From CAZOEL01 sp964578835 (lineage in GTDB: Bacteria > Desulfobacterota > Syntrophobacteria > Syntrophobacterales > Syntrophobacteraceae), in NCBI GenBank assembly GCA_964578835.1, contig CAZOEL010000027.1:1-64000 (forward strand): 64,000 nucleotides of DNA, in the 5' to 3' direction. A program made the position numbers and the translations under genes. Every line of letters begins with the position of its first letter. The stretch's first letter is position 1. The notes below the pieces were generated by a model, which had not been told where the DNA came from, did not search any database, and was given only the letters and a program-made list of their open reading frames with translations. Positions 35,864 through 44,926 of this stretch are shown in pieces.

Positions 35864-37093
35864 CTACCCACGCTCCCTTCCAGCCAATTTAAGCGCCGCG
35901 GAGCACACGTCCCTGAACTGACGAGCTCTTATCGCCCAACTCATGCCCTGCACTCGTTTGAAGCCATTCCTGCCTAGCATAGAGGCAAATTCCATTTCCT
36001 GAAGAAGGCGAGTGACAGCGCTTGCAACCTCATCAACTCTCTCTCCATTCACCAGGAGGCCAGTCTCACCATCAAGAACGGCATCCGGCACTCCGCCTGC
36101 ACGGCCACCGATCACTGGCTTTTCGCATGCATTCGCTTCTAAGAATACAAGCCCGAATCCCTCGGTGTCACCGTTGGGAAGTGTACGATTGGGCATCACG
36201 AAGATATCACAACTTCTGTAGTACCTCGGGACATCTTCCCAAGGGACAAGGCCGGTAAAAATAACGCGATCCGCCACCCCACAAGACACGGCCAGTTGCC
36301 GAAGGTGCTGCTCATAACCACCTTCGCCAACCACTATATAGGCCACCTCTGGCTCAGCTTTCATGATTGAGGGAAGAGCCTCAATCACTCTGTCATGCCC
36401 CTTTCTCTGCTCTATACGAGCAACCGTCAATAGGATTTTTTTCCCTTCAAGTCCATGCCGCTTGAGTATGTTGTCATCCTTTGGCCCAGGCCTGAAACGT
36501 TTAAGATCTACCCCATTCGTAATGGTATGGATGCGATCCGAATGCACACCTCTAGCGATTAAAAGCTCCTGAGTAAACGAGCTCACTGCGACGACTGCCT
36601 CCGCCCTGCGCAATGATGCTAAAGCCCTCCGCCCGTACAATCGTGATCCCGGACCCGTTGTAATCTCTTCCCCATGAATATAATACACCGTCGGAACCGA
36701 GCAGGTCCAATGGAGAACTTGGCCCAACCATCCTAGAGCATGTAACTCGCCCAAAACGACCACGTCTGGCCTCAGTTCAGCAAAAGATCTAAAGACTTCC
36801 AATAGTACTCTCTTTCGTAAGGGAAGATCCTCAAACAAAAGCCGACTGAGCGAATCCAAGGCAGTCATTGGCGCAGGACGTAGGAGCGGGCGAAACAACT
36901 CCAACCGCCGGACCTCAAACGGTTGCTTTGCATCGCATTCTCGCCAGCCGCGCACTTCCTGACCGTCTACGTAGTGTCTCCACGGCGCGATAGCGCATGC
37001 TTCCTCCCCTAATTCCCTGCACAGGTTCTCGTATACCACTGAGGAACCTCCAGCTATGGGGGGAAAATAATTGCAAAGGAACAAAACCTTCAC
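35864..37093 (-). CDS. Glycosyltransferase family 4
   Basis: A 409-residue GT-B transferase beginning MKVLFLCNYFPPIAGGSSVV. It has YYIHGEEITTG, ITNGVDLKRFRPG, LLTVARIEQRKGHDRVIEAL and FVMPNRTLPNGDTEGFGLVF, the last holding the family's E-x7-E region (EGFGLVFLEA). This resembles PimB-like mannosyl/hexosyl transferases; the sugar is unknown. Its stop abuts the next start. Confidence 0.87.
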   Translation of the reverse strand: MKVLFLCNYFPPIAGGSSVVYENLCRELGEEACAIAPWRHYVDGQEVRGWRECDAKQPFEVRRLELFRPLLRPAPMTALDSLSRLLFEDLPLRKRVLLEVFRSFAELRPDVVVLGELHALGWLGQVLHWTCSVPTVYYIHGEEITTGPGSRLYGRRALASLRRAEAVVAVSSFTQELLIARGVHSDRIHTITNGVDLKRFRPGPKDDNILKRHGLEGKKILLTVARIEQRKGHDRVIEALPSIMKAEPEVAYIVVGEGGYEQHLRQLAVSCGVADRVIFTGLVPWEDVPRYYRSCDIFVMPNRTLPNGDTEGFGLVFLEANACEKPVIGGRAGGVPDAVLDGETGLLVNGERVDEVASAVTRLLQEMEFASMLGRNGFKRVQGMSWAIRARQFRDVCSAALKLAGRERG

Positions 37094-37158
37094 GGCTTGA
37101 ACTACCTTAGAGGCTGCGCGACTGCGCTGGCTGGTTTGTATTTATGTTCTTGTCGTGC

Positions 37159-37992
37159 TTACCAATCATTACTATTTTCGTACCCTAAGCGAATGAGCAC
37201 ATCTCCGCACCTTTCTTTAAAATGACTTCTGTGCGAAGCGTCGAAAAATTCCTTCCACTCGCCTGGCTTACCGGAACGAAGATGAGATCGCTCACTCCTT
37301 TGGCCCACTGCTCGTCGCGCTTTGCTCTTAAAGCTATGTCTTTCGGCTATTTGTAAACATGTACGGATAGCATCGTCAGTGAAGCCGAAAAAGTGAAACA
37401 CATCAGCGAAGACCCTCGGCTCATCGGCAATCAACTCCTCGTATTTTATCTCAATGAACCTCGGATCTTCGTAATTCCAAGCAGCCATAGAATCAAAGTT
37501 TGCTGCTGAACGCTCAATTTCCGCATGAATTCCAGCTGCTGGGTCAATTGAATTCAAGTATTGCTGATAAGATAGTCCGCCATACCTGTCTTTCTTTTCA
37601 TGAGCCCACTCCTCGTGTGTCCAAAGATGATAGAAGTACCCTGAAACCACTATGTCCCTTGGATCTCGAACAATATGCGAACCTGCAAAATCTGGCAGCT
37701 TGGCAGTATCGATAACGCTATGATCCTCAAGCCACACATCTATCCCGGAACGGAGATTTGCTTGCTCACAATTTTGGAAACGAAGACCATAGTAGCACGA
37801 TATATCTCTCAATATGCCGGCAAACCAATAGGTTCCAACTTTATGATAGCAGGCGTGCACAAGGAGTTTTCGTTTTCCACTTACAAACGGCTGTCGCAAT
37901 TTTGAGCATACTCCACGCCATACCCACTCCTTTATGGGAATCAGATTCTTTTTAGCCGCCTCAAATGAAAGCAATGATTTCCCTTCCCGCAC
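37159..37992 (-). CDS. Sulfotransferase
   Basis: A 277-residue PAPS-dependent sulfotransferase. The 5'-phosphosulfate loop is HKVGTYW (residues 50-56, a variant of PKSGTTW) and the 3'-phosphate motif is RDPRDIVVSGYF (109-120), with IEIKYEELIADEP further on. It lies among glycosyltransferases, so the likely acceptor is the polysaccharide, giving a sulfated polymer. The assigned GTG start has a poor ribosome site and the true start may be a little downstream. No membrane segment; cytoplasmic. Confidence 0.85.
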   Translation of the reverse strand: MREGKSLLSFEAAKKNLIPIKEWVWRGVCSKLRQPFVSGKRKLLVHACYHKVGTYWFAGILRDISCYYGLRFQNCEQANLRSGIDVWLEDHSVIDTAKLPDFAGSHIVRDPRDIVVSGYFYHLWTHEEWAHEKKDRYGGLSYQQYLNSIDPAAGIHAEIERSAANFDSMAAWNYEDPRFIEIKYEELIADEPRVFADVFHFFGFTDDAIRTCLQIAERHSFKSKARRAVGQRSERSHLRSGKPGEWKEFFDASHRSHFKERCGDVLIRLGYENSNDW

Positions 37993-38274
37993 AGCGAAAC
38001 CTCCAAATCTTTTAGATCAGGTAGTAAGCAATAATCTCTCTGGATAAATGCAATGGCCACGGAAACTTATGCGAGTACAGGCGAGTGGCGTCACATAAAA
38101 CATCACGCCCTTCGCCTGCCCATATGATCAATTGAAAATCTCGAACATTGGCATGATCTATTGAGTGAGAGAGCCCCTCTTTTGATCAAAATCTCATGCA
38201 TGAGGTGGGCGCATCTCCCCCGCCTCTGACGGTTTGTAAGTTCGCATCCGCTGAAGCATCATCTCCTAAGGCGA

Positions 38275-40444
38275 CTAATTAAGAGGCGCCAAGGTAAGAC
38301 CGATCGGCGCGCGCAGACCGACTAGATCGCTTTTCCTAGGCACGATCGCCCACGTGGGACTCCCCTGTAAAGTAGCATCTCTCAGAGAAGCATTACCTCC
38401 AGCCATATTCGCATGAATCCACTGGTACGCAGCAGGTCCGCCAACCTCATCGTAAATCATCGCCGCAGCACCCATTGCATTATACTGCCAACCGTTACCG
38501 TCATCCATATATCCAACATACTTACCATCCCAAATGTTGCTGTTAGTTGAGTCTGGCTGGACAAGGTAGGCAGCTTTTGCCGCTTCCCAAGTGGATGTGG
38601 AAGGAAATCGTATAGAACCCATTAGGAAATGGTTGAAATTAGTATTCGTAGTCCTACCAACAAGGTTCTTTGAGTGCTCTGCGGTAATAGCAGACGTATC
38701 ATATCCTAGCTCGTCAGTGTGTTTGAAAGAAGCAAGAAGGAAGTCGTTCTCATAATTATTCACACAGTCCACACCTGTGGATAGTATATTACTACAATTA
38801 GACCCCGTGAATAGACTCTTCTGCGGCCAAAATCGGAGCGGGTGAGTGGTTATCAAAGTTGCGTCCAATGCGAGGTTATTGGCGAACTTCTCCTCGAAAT
38901 ATGCCTGCTCAGCCAAGTCTGGGGCTATTGCTGCAGCCTCTGCCATACTCCGTAGGCTCCATGCGATTGACCTTGTTTGCTGCCCGGCCGGTATTATCCC
39001 GTCGTCGCCTCCTCTTCCATACGGAGGATCTACGTATGATATAGACCCCATTGCCCAGTTCGCATAGTGGTACATCTCATCCAAATAATACCTCTCACCT
39101 GTTATGAGATAGGGAAGGTAAGTAAGATTGGGCATGTGAGAGAAGTCTTTTGTTCCCATACCCCACCAGTCAGTAGCTGCGTCCCATGTGCAAGCGCATA
39201 GAGCTTCAGGCAATTTGTCTTTGCTGTACTGGTATGTAGGAGAAGAAAACCATACCTGCGGCCTGTCAGTGATGTTTATGATATGCCCCTTCACACCTCC
39301 AAAAATCGTTGCTTCCGCAGCATTCGACTCCCTCCAGTGAATTGGAAAACCTCCAGCCAGATCCCCTGTATTCAGCATAATCTCACGCATGCGGTTGTCT
39401 TGAGAGAGAAGCCATCTCACGCACCATCCCGGCAGCAGGCCAATGTCCTCTCTTCCGGCTGCGCCACTGATCGGGATGTAAATGATTCCATTCTGAAGGA
39501 TGTCGTGCGCCTTAGCGGACCATTGAGAGTACTTGTACTCCATGCTGGACTCAGAGACGCTAATAGTTGTATCGTAATTCGGAATCAGTTTCGTACTCAC
39601 CAGATAGGCAGGGTCGTACCTGATCTCCACCTCACTTGGTTCAGGCCCCAACCAATATGTCTTTCGCCACCTAGAGTTGAATGGATGAGCGACTCCGGTC
39701 TTTGCGTACGCCTGTTTGGGCGAAGCGTTGCCCATGTTTATTGTCAGATCGTAGTACACATCCCCCCTATAGTCTCCTTCCATGTTCTCGATGGAGTTGC
39801 TTACTCTGACGCCATACTTCGTCCCCGGATAAAAGCGCGCCTCGTAATAGGCATTCAACTGATCGCGACCGGCGTCATCCATGATGTCTTCGTGAATAAG
39901 GATTTCAGTCGCGATGCTCCCTGAGAGCCAGTAGCTAAAGTCACCTTTCTCTACTTGGCTCCTTAGACTGGTGCTCTTAGCTCCAGAATAATGACCTTGA
40001 CCGGAACATCCTCCGGTGAAATTGGTGAGCACGATATTGGACTCGATGTCAGTGGCGAGCATCTCCTCTTTGGTCATCCCTACGCCAGCGGCGTTGGACC
40101 CGCCAAGCCCTATGCCAAGCACAACGTCTGAGCTAGCGGCAATAGCCGGAATAATAGTAGAGAGAACTGCGTGTTTACAGCTTCCATCCCCCCACGTCCT
40201 TTTACATTCATACTGGGTCGGTAAAATTGTTCCGCCTTCAGTTTTGAACGAAACTGTCCTGCCGTTTGGAGCATCACCTTGTTTAATTGGCATTCCTATT
40301 GAGATCGGATAGTTGGTGCTGGACACCCCCACCTTTTCTCTTACTGTGATTTTGGTAAAAGCGTCTAAACTGAAAGGCGGGTCCGTCGCAGGCGGGTCCG
40401 TCGCAGGCGGGTCCGTCGCAGGCGGGTCCGTCGCAGGCGGGTCC
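38275..40444 (-). CDS. Secreted kelch/toroid protein, C-terminal part (gene split by assembly gap)
   Basis: The frame is open from the gap edge: repeated D-P-P-A-T units, then DPPFSLDAFTKITVREKV and a domain starting YPISIGMPIKQGD with RTWGDGSCKHAVLSTIIP. That pattern (GMPI, W-DGS-KHAVL) resembles the first domain of exo-rhamnogalacturonan-lyase-like (RIFT barrel) proteins. A long helical region (GIIPAGQQTRSIAWSLRSMA, LITGERYYLDEMYHYANWA) looks like an alpha/alpha toroid. Total about 720 residues here. It continues the frame of 40545-41719 across the gap. A polysaccharide-degrading or binding role is inferred; there is no PEP-CTERM tag. Confidence 0.75.
40381..40444. repeat. 15-bp tandem repeat coding for D-P-P-A-T
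   Basis: Four exact units of GTCCGTCGCAGGCGG plus a partial fifth running into the N gap. On the coding strand each unit gives Asp-Pro-Pro-Ala-Thr, a stiff Pro-rich linker. The array probably caused the assembly break, so its true length is unknown. Confidence 0.95.
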
Positions 40445-40544
40445 NNNNNNNNNNNNNNNNNNNNNNNNNNNNNNNNNNNNNNNNNNNNNNNNNNNNNNNN
40501 NNNNNNNNNNNNNNNNNNNNNNNNNNNNNNNNNNNNNNNNNNNN
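40445..40544. other. Assembly gap of exactly 100 N
   Basis: A placeholder of 100 N. Frames on either side join only if the true length differs from 100 bases by a frame-restoring amount, so the size is not real. Confidence 0.98.
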
Positions 40545-41719
40545 GTCGAGGATCCGGAGTACCTATACGCCCAGACGTTTACTCCGCTTGTTGTACCTTG
40601 GACAAAAAACACGACATTCCTGGAAGGATCATAATTAAATCTGCTAAATATCTGGTTTTGATTATTAGGTTTAAAAGTCGCGCCACTCGCCCCCCACGCA
40701 TTGGTTGATGGGTTGTATGTCCACATTCCGCCGGAGCCCCAGCCGATAATCATATTATTAGCGGAATCGTACGTCATCCCGTCGCCATTGCTGGAAGCTG
40801 GCGCTGTCCCTGTCGGGGCGAGAATGTTCCATGAATTCAAAGCGATGTCATAATATGCAAGTCCACTGCTTCCTCTGAAATAAACTCGCCTATTGTTCAC
40901 ATCATAGGCCGTTGAGTTGTGCGCCCCCCAAGCTGGACGAGAGCCACTTGGAACTTTCGGCGTCCAAGTGTTTGTATCTGGATTGTAGATCCGAACAACA
41001 ACATTGTATGATGAATCCCTCGCCATTGTCACGATCTGCTTACCAATTGAATCATATTGCGAATAACCTAGTTGGAGATAATCAGCATTGAGGCGGCTGG
41101 ACCCCTGATAAGTCCAAGCCTTCGTAGCCGGATCGTAACTCCACGTGTCGCTGGGACCGTTATAATAGCACCCCGTACTTGGAAAGTTTTCGATCCACCA
41201 CGGTTCGTTGTAGGTTGAACCGCCCCCAGCAAACATGAGCGAGAGGTGATCAACCCATACCAATGATCCGTAAGTGTGGCGGGATATAGGTCTGAGCGAT
41301 TGCATCAACATGCCAGGGTAATTGGTGTTGTCCACACTGGCGCGACACTGTTCAACCCCAAAGGTATTGAGCATGTCGGGCATGTATTCTCTAGCCCAAG
41401 CGCCCGTTGCGACGTTAAAGATCCAGACATCGTTCCCGGAATAGTCCTGATGGCCGCCACCAAACAGGAAAAGCCTCCCTCCTGTAGAGTCCAAAGCCAT
41501 ACCTGAAAAGGCCAATAAACCTAGCTTTGGCTCGGTCCCAACAGACTGATTTGCCGAACTGCCTTGATAGACGAGAAGCCAAGAGTCTGGCTCAATAGCT
41601 GAATAGCCTGCTCCCTCGCATGGAGCGTCCAACATGAACAGCGTAGCAAGGACGGGTACAAAAAGAATGTAAGCAAACTTAGCAATACAATAGCGCAATT
41701 GATGAATGGGATAGCTCAT
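40545..41719 (-). CDS. Secreted kelch/toroid protein, N-terminal part
   Basis: Starts at the ATG (41719) preceded by GGAGGTGACAG; the upstream frame has no site. A signal peptide (about residues 1-34) is followed by kelch-like beta-propeller repeats (GRLFLFGGGHQDYSGNDVWI, LMFAGGGSTYNEP, SDTWSYDPATKAWTYQGSSR, MIIGWGSGGMWTYNPSTNAW). It ends VWAYRYSGSS at the gap, where the D-P-P-A-T linker begins. The leader contains a c-di-GMP riboswitch, so production of this extracellular protein follows c-di-GMP level. Probably binds or acts on the matrix polysaccharide (inference). Confidence 0.85.
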
Positions 41720-41764
41720 TCTGTCACCTCCGAAAGTAGCCAAGGCTGAATCGGCTCTGAAGAG

Positions 41765-41870
41765 CATCAAAAGCCCGGCAACGCTGCTACCATATCCCGG
41801 ACGAACCGGGACTTAGGCCAGTAGTTTTGCGTCCCACCCTTTCGAGTGGTTTGCCCTTAGCGAACCTTAA
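41765..41870 (-). promoter_or_regulatory. GEMM-I cyclic di-GMP riboswitch
   Basis: Minus strand reads GGGCAAACC, CGAAAGGGTGGGACGCAAAA, then GGCCTAAG, a variable CCCGG..CCGGG stem, and GGTAGCAGCGTTGCCGGG. These are the conserved parts of the class I c-di-GMP aptamer in order: the tetraloop helix GNRA-type CGAAAGGGTGG, GACGCAAA, GGCCTAA, and the tetraloop receptor helix. It ends about 45 bases before the ATG of the kelch protein. No clear terminator follows, so control may be at translation or by a structure I could not resolve. Confidence 0.93.
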
Positions 41871-42196
41871 CCATCGTCTCAGCCGAAAAACCTCCTTGGA
41901 GCTACTGTTCGGCACAAAGAGTTCTTGACATTAATACTTTTTTCTGCTGTACGGTATCGGAAAAGAAAACTGGAAGGGATAAGTCATAGTGTTGGAAGGT
42001 TAATATCCTGTTGTGTTGAGTTTACGATGCTCCGCTTTATGCAAACTATGATCCGCTCCTTGGAAATTCTATTTAGCCACATTTGTAGGGCTATCTCTCT
42101 TTTGCACGTCCTGGATCGCATGCAATTTCGATGCTGGGCAAGCATAGCATGTTAAGGTTATTTTGATTTTACCCCAATGACAAGGTGGCCTCGCCG

Positions 42197-42832
42197 TCAA
42201 ACGACTGCGCTAACAGCTCTAATTACTTTCAGTATGGCTAATCCAAGCAACCCGATCCCAAACAGGTGTAGCGTAGACGGCTCAGGAATATGAGTGAAAG
42301 ACATAGAGCCCTGTACATAAGCATGCCCGTCAGAAGCAGTGAATCGGGAACCCCACGCGCCTATATAGGGCGCATCTCCTCCGCCCATTTGACCATACCA
42401 GTTGGTGATGACTCCATTTTCGAATGACAGCGTCATAAGACCGCTCATTACATTCATCCCCAAAGCTGGATCATAGGATTCCATCGGGCCATTACTATAA
42501 TAGAGACTTGAGCCCAGCACTTCTCCCGTATAAAAGGGGTCCCAAACTAAACCCTCCATTTCCATTCTGAAAGAGGAAACTAATATATCAAGATAAAGGG
42601 CACTGTTAACAGCTTGGGATTCTTCAAAGCTAAATCTCCCGAAATATACTTCACCCAGTAATGGTTCCTCTTGAAACAGCGGGAGCCCCTCTCGGGAGAT
42701 AGGAGGGTAAGGATCATAAACAGACACTCCGTCGATCATAAATTCAATTCTATATTCCATCACACTGGAATATGATGTCATAGGAGCAAAAGCCAGGGAT
42801 AAAAAAAAGATAGCCAATACTATTCTGCCCAT
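42197..42832 (-). CDS. PEP-CTERM protein
   Basis: A 211-residue secreted protein: signal peptide (MGRIVLAIFFLSLAFAPMTS), a beta-rich domain (MEYRIEFMIDGVSVYDPYPP, DAPYIGAWGSRFTASDGHAY) and a PEP-CTERM tag (IPEPSTLHLFGIGLLGLAIL followed by a basic Lys/Arg). It resembles small PEP-CTERM proteins of about 200 residues with unknown function. The ATG at 42832 follows AGGTGAG; a longer frame starts at 42895 without a site. Unlike the other three, I found no sigma-54 element. Bases 41871-42196 downstream hold only the riboswitch promoter region. Confidence 0.85.
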   Translation of the reverse strand: MGRIVLAIFFLSLAFAPMTSYSSVMEYRIEFMIDGVSVYDPYPPISREGLPLFQEEPLLGEVYFGRFSFEESQAVNSALYLDILVSSFRMEMEGLVWDPFYTGEVLGSSLYYSNGPMESYDPALGMNVMSGLMTLSFENGVITNWYGQMGGGDAPYIGAWGSRFTASDGHAYVQGSMSFTHIPEPSTLHLFGIGLLGLAILKVIRAVSAVV

Positions 42833-43010
42833 TCTCACCTGCCCACCTCCCCCCTCAGTTGACATACGCAAATTCTCTAACATTATCGGCATCAATCATA
42901 GATCAGCCGATGCAAAAAGTCATTACAGAAGTTCTTAAATGACATAAATCTTTGAAGATCTGACAGGCTAGCTTCTAAGATATTGTAAACATAGAGGAAG
43001 AAAAAAAGCG

Positions 43011-44105
43011 CTATTCTCCATTCCAATGCCGCAACTCTGCCATCAGAGAATCAGCAAAGAACTTGGCCGCCCAGTTGGGATATTGATAAGGATGATATTT
43101 CCCGTCGATTGGCCAGGACCCAGGAATGCCGCCACGAATATTTGGATCTTCTGACGTCAAGTCCTGAACCCGCATGGAGAAACGATTGGAACGAGCAGCT
43201 GCCTCAAAGAATGCACGATCCTGAGTGACCTCATATAGGCGTATGAAGTTGACCGCAAGCTGGCAATTCCCAGTGCAGCAGGTCCATTCAGCCTTAGGCC
43301 ACCAAAATCTATTGTATTGGCCTGCCCACGATCCGTCCTCCCGCTGTCGCTTCAGGAGAGCCTTAGCTGGTCTAATCGCAGCATCTATGAATGAGTCTTC
43401 GCCTAAAAAGTCTCCTACTTCCAAAAAACCTCTCATGGCATAGGCAATAGTGTGAGTAAAAGGGCGGGAATTGTCGAGCAGGCAGTTATTCTTGTACCAT
43501 CCGTTTCGCCGTTGTTGGCTGAGAGCCCACATGCAGTTCCGACGCGCAGCCTCTCTATAACGCTCATTCCCGATTATCTTGAAAGCCTCTATCAAGCCCC
43601 AAGCTGTTCGAGTGTTGTAAGTGTTTATAGCAGTACTTGTCTTAATAGAACCATATTTGCGCCAACAACCGTCCTCATCTTGAACATTGCAGAGCCAATC
43701 CGCCGCTCGCAGCAGTGCAACTCTAAAACGCTCATCTCTACTCTCTTTGAAAGCACGCGCCCAGCCAAACAAGACTTGCCCGGTGTTAAAGACAGTCGCC
43801 CTAGGCGGAGCGTCCACTACTGTGCCGGCCCTCACGGCTCCCTCCGGAAGTTGTACGTCACACTCCCAGTGAGACATCGTAAGTGAAATTTGTCTGAACT
43901 CATCGTCATCATAAAGTTCAGCATAATCGAAAAGGGTCGGTATGATATAGCCTGTCGTTTCTGGGTACGACGCACCCCATGCGGCAGGCCTAATGAAATA
44001 GGCTTGGGCCACCCCATTGTCAGATGTTGCTTTGCTGGCAGTCACAAGCCATTGGAGAGCATATTTTAGGGCCAGTTCAAGATTCGATTGTTTCTTTTCT
44101 CTCAA
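43011..44105 (-). CDS. Alpha/alpha-toroid protein of unknown function
   Basis: A 364-residue cytoplasmic protein without signal peptide. It contains repeated Q-x3-G-x-W/Y motifs between helices (QDEDGCWRKYG, QQRRNGWYKN, QREDGSWAGQYN) and helix-rich spacing, the mark of (alpha/alpha)6 barrels seen in prenyl/terpene cyclases, unsaturated glucuronyl hydrolases and glucuronyl C5-epimerases. WTCCTGNCQLAVNFIRLYEV gives a Cys pair. It lies in the polysaccharide operon between a methyltransferase and a PEP-CTERM gene. Role: sugar epimerase or hydrolase is only a guess. Confidence 0.6.
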   Translation of the reverse strand: MREKKQSNLELALKYALQWLVTASKATSDNGVAQAYFIRPAAWGASYPETTGYIIPTLFDYAELYDDDEFRQISLTMSHWECDVQLPEGAVRAGTVVDAPPRATVFNTGQVLFGWARAFKESRDERFRVALLRAADWLCNVQDEDGCWRKYGSIKTSTAINTYNTRTAWGLIEAFKIIGNERYREAARRNCMWALSQQRRNGWYKNNCLLDNSRPFTHTIAYAMRGFLEVGDFLGEDSFIDAAIRPAKALLKRQREDGSWAGQYNRFWWPKAEWTCCTGNCQLAVNFIRLYEVTQDRAFFEAAARSNRFSMRVQDLTSEDPNIRGGIPGSWPIDGKYHPYQYPNWAAKFFADSLMAELRHWNGE

Positions 44106-44180
44106 TATTAATTACTCCACCAGTGATTTTAAAATCTTAGCGTAGTATTTTCAACGAGCAGCAATAACCTGAGCACCAGT

Positions 44181-44876
44181 TCAAATCTTCCTTCCTACCG
44201 ATATGAACCAGCCCCCGGCCTTTTCAAAGGAGGCTAAACCAAGCAATGCAAAAAGACGCTTTATCTTATAGCGATTCCACCTAATCTCTCTCAAATAATT
44301 CGACCAAGAATTATCAGCTAAGTAGGGCTTCTTAACCCGTCTTATTTGATGAAATTGTATAAAATCAGCATATCGATTAATTATTTCTTTTTCAGAACCG
44401 AAAAACCGAACGTGGCTCGGCGAGTCGAAGTTAGGCACGCTGAAAATACATAATTTCCCCTTCTCCCAGCAATCTACAACGAGATGGTCTTCCTCCACGT
44501 GTTCCAATACCTCTGTACAAACAATGGTGTCATAATTGTAATCCAACCATTTATAGTTCGAAATGTCCATGGCATCCCCTAATCTGAATAGACTAGGGTT
44601 ATCTATTCTTAAAAGAGCCTTTTCAATGGCTTTCTCGCTGAAATCAAAACCTCGGTAGCCTAAATGAGTTTGCTCAATGATAGCTTGGGCCAACAAACCG
44701 ACTCCGCAGCCTACATCTAGCACAGATGTTGCCTTGTACGAACGCAGAATCGCTAAAACTTCTTTAATCAGTGGGTAATAACAGGAATTACGATATGGCA
44801 GGTTATATACGCCTTCAAAACCTCCAGAAGTGTACATACTATCATATTCACTACTAGTCCAAAGGGATTTTTCCAA
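44181..44876 (-). CDS. Class I SAM-dependent methyltransferase
   Basis: A 231-residue protein with SAM motif I VLDVGCGVGLLAQA, motif II-like FRLGDAMDISNY, and YDTIVCTEVLEHVEEDH (motif IV/post-IV). This is the UbiG/Methyltransf_11 type. In a polysaccharide locus it probably methylates a sugar of the repeat unit or the chain end; acceptor unknown. Confidence 0.85.
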   Translation of the reverse strand: MEKSLWTSSEYDSMYTSGGFEGVYNLPYRNSCYYPLIKEVLAILRSYKATSVLDVGCGVGLLAQAIIEQTHLGYRGFDFSEKAIEKALLRIDNPSLFRLGDAMDISNYKWLDYNYDTIVCTEVLEHVEEDHLVVDCWEKGKLCIFSVPNFDSPSHVRFFGSEKEIINRYADFIQFHQIRRVKKPYLADNSWSNYLREIRWNRYKIKRLFALLGLASFEKAGGWFISVGRKI

Positions 44877-44926
44877 GTCTCCTCCTTTGGCTGCTTAACA
44901 GCGCCAAATTATGCTATTTCCCATTT

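Noticed and set aside
40313..40708. Plus-strand open frame running through the N gap
   Set aside because: It is the complement of the D-P-P-A-T repeat and exists only because N codons are treated as open.
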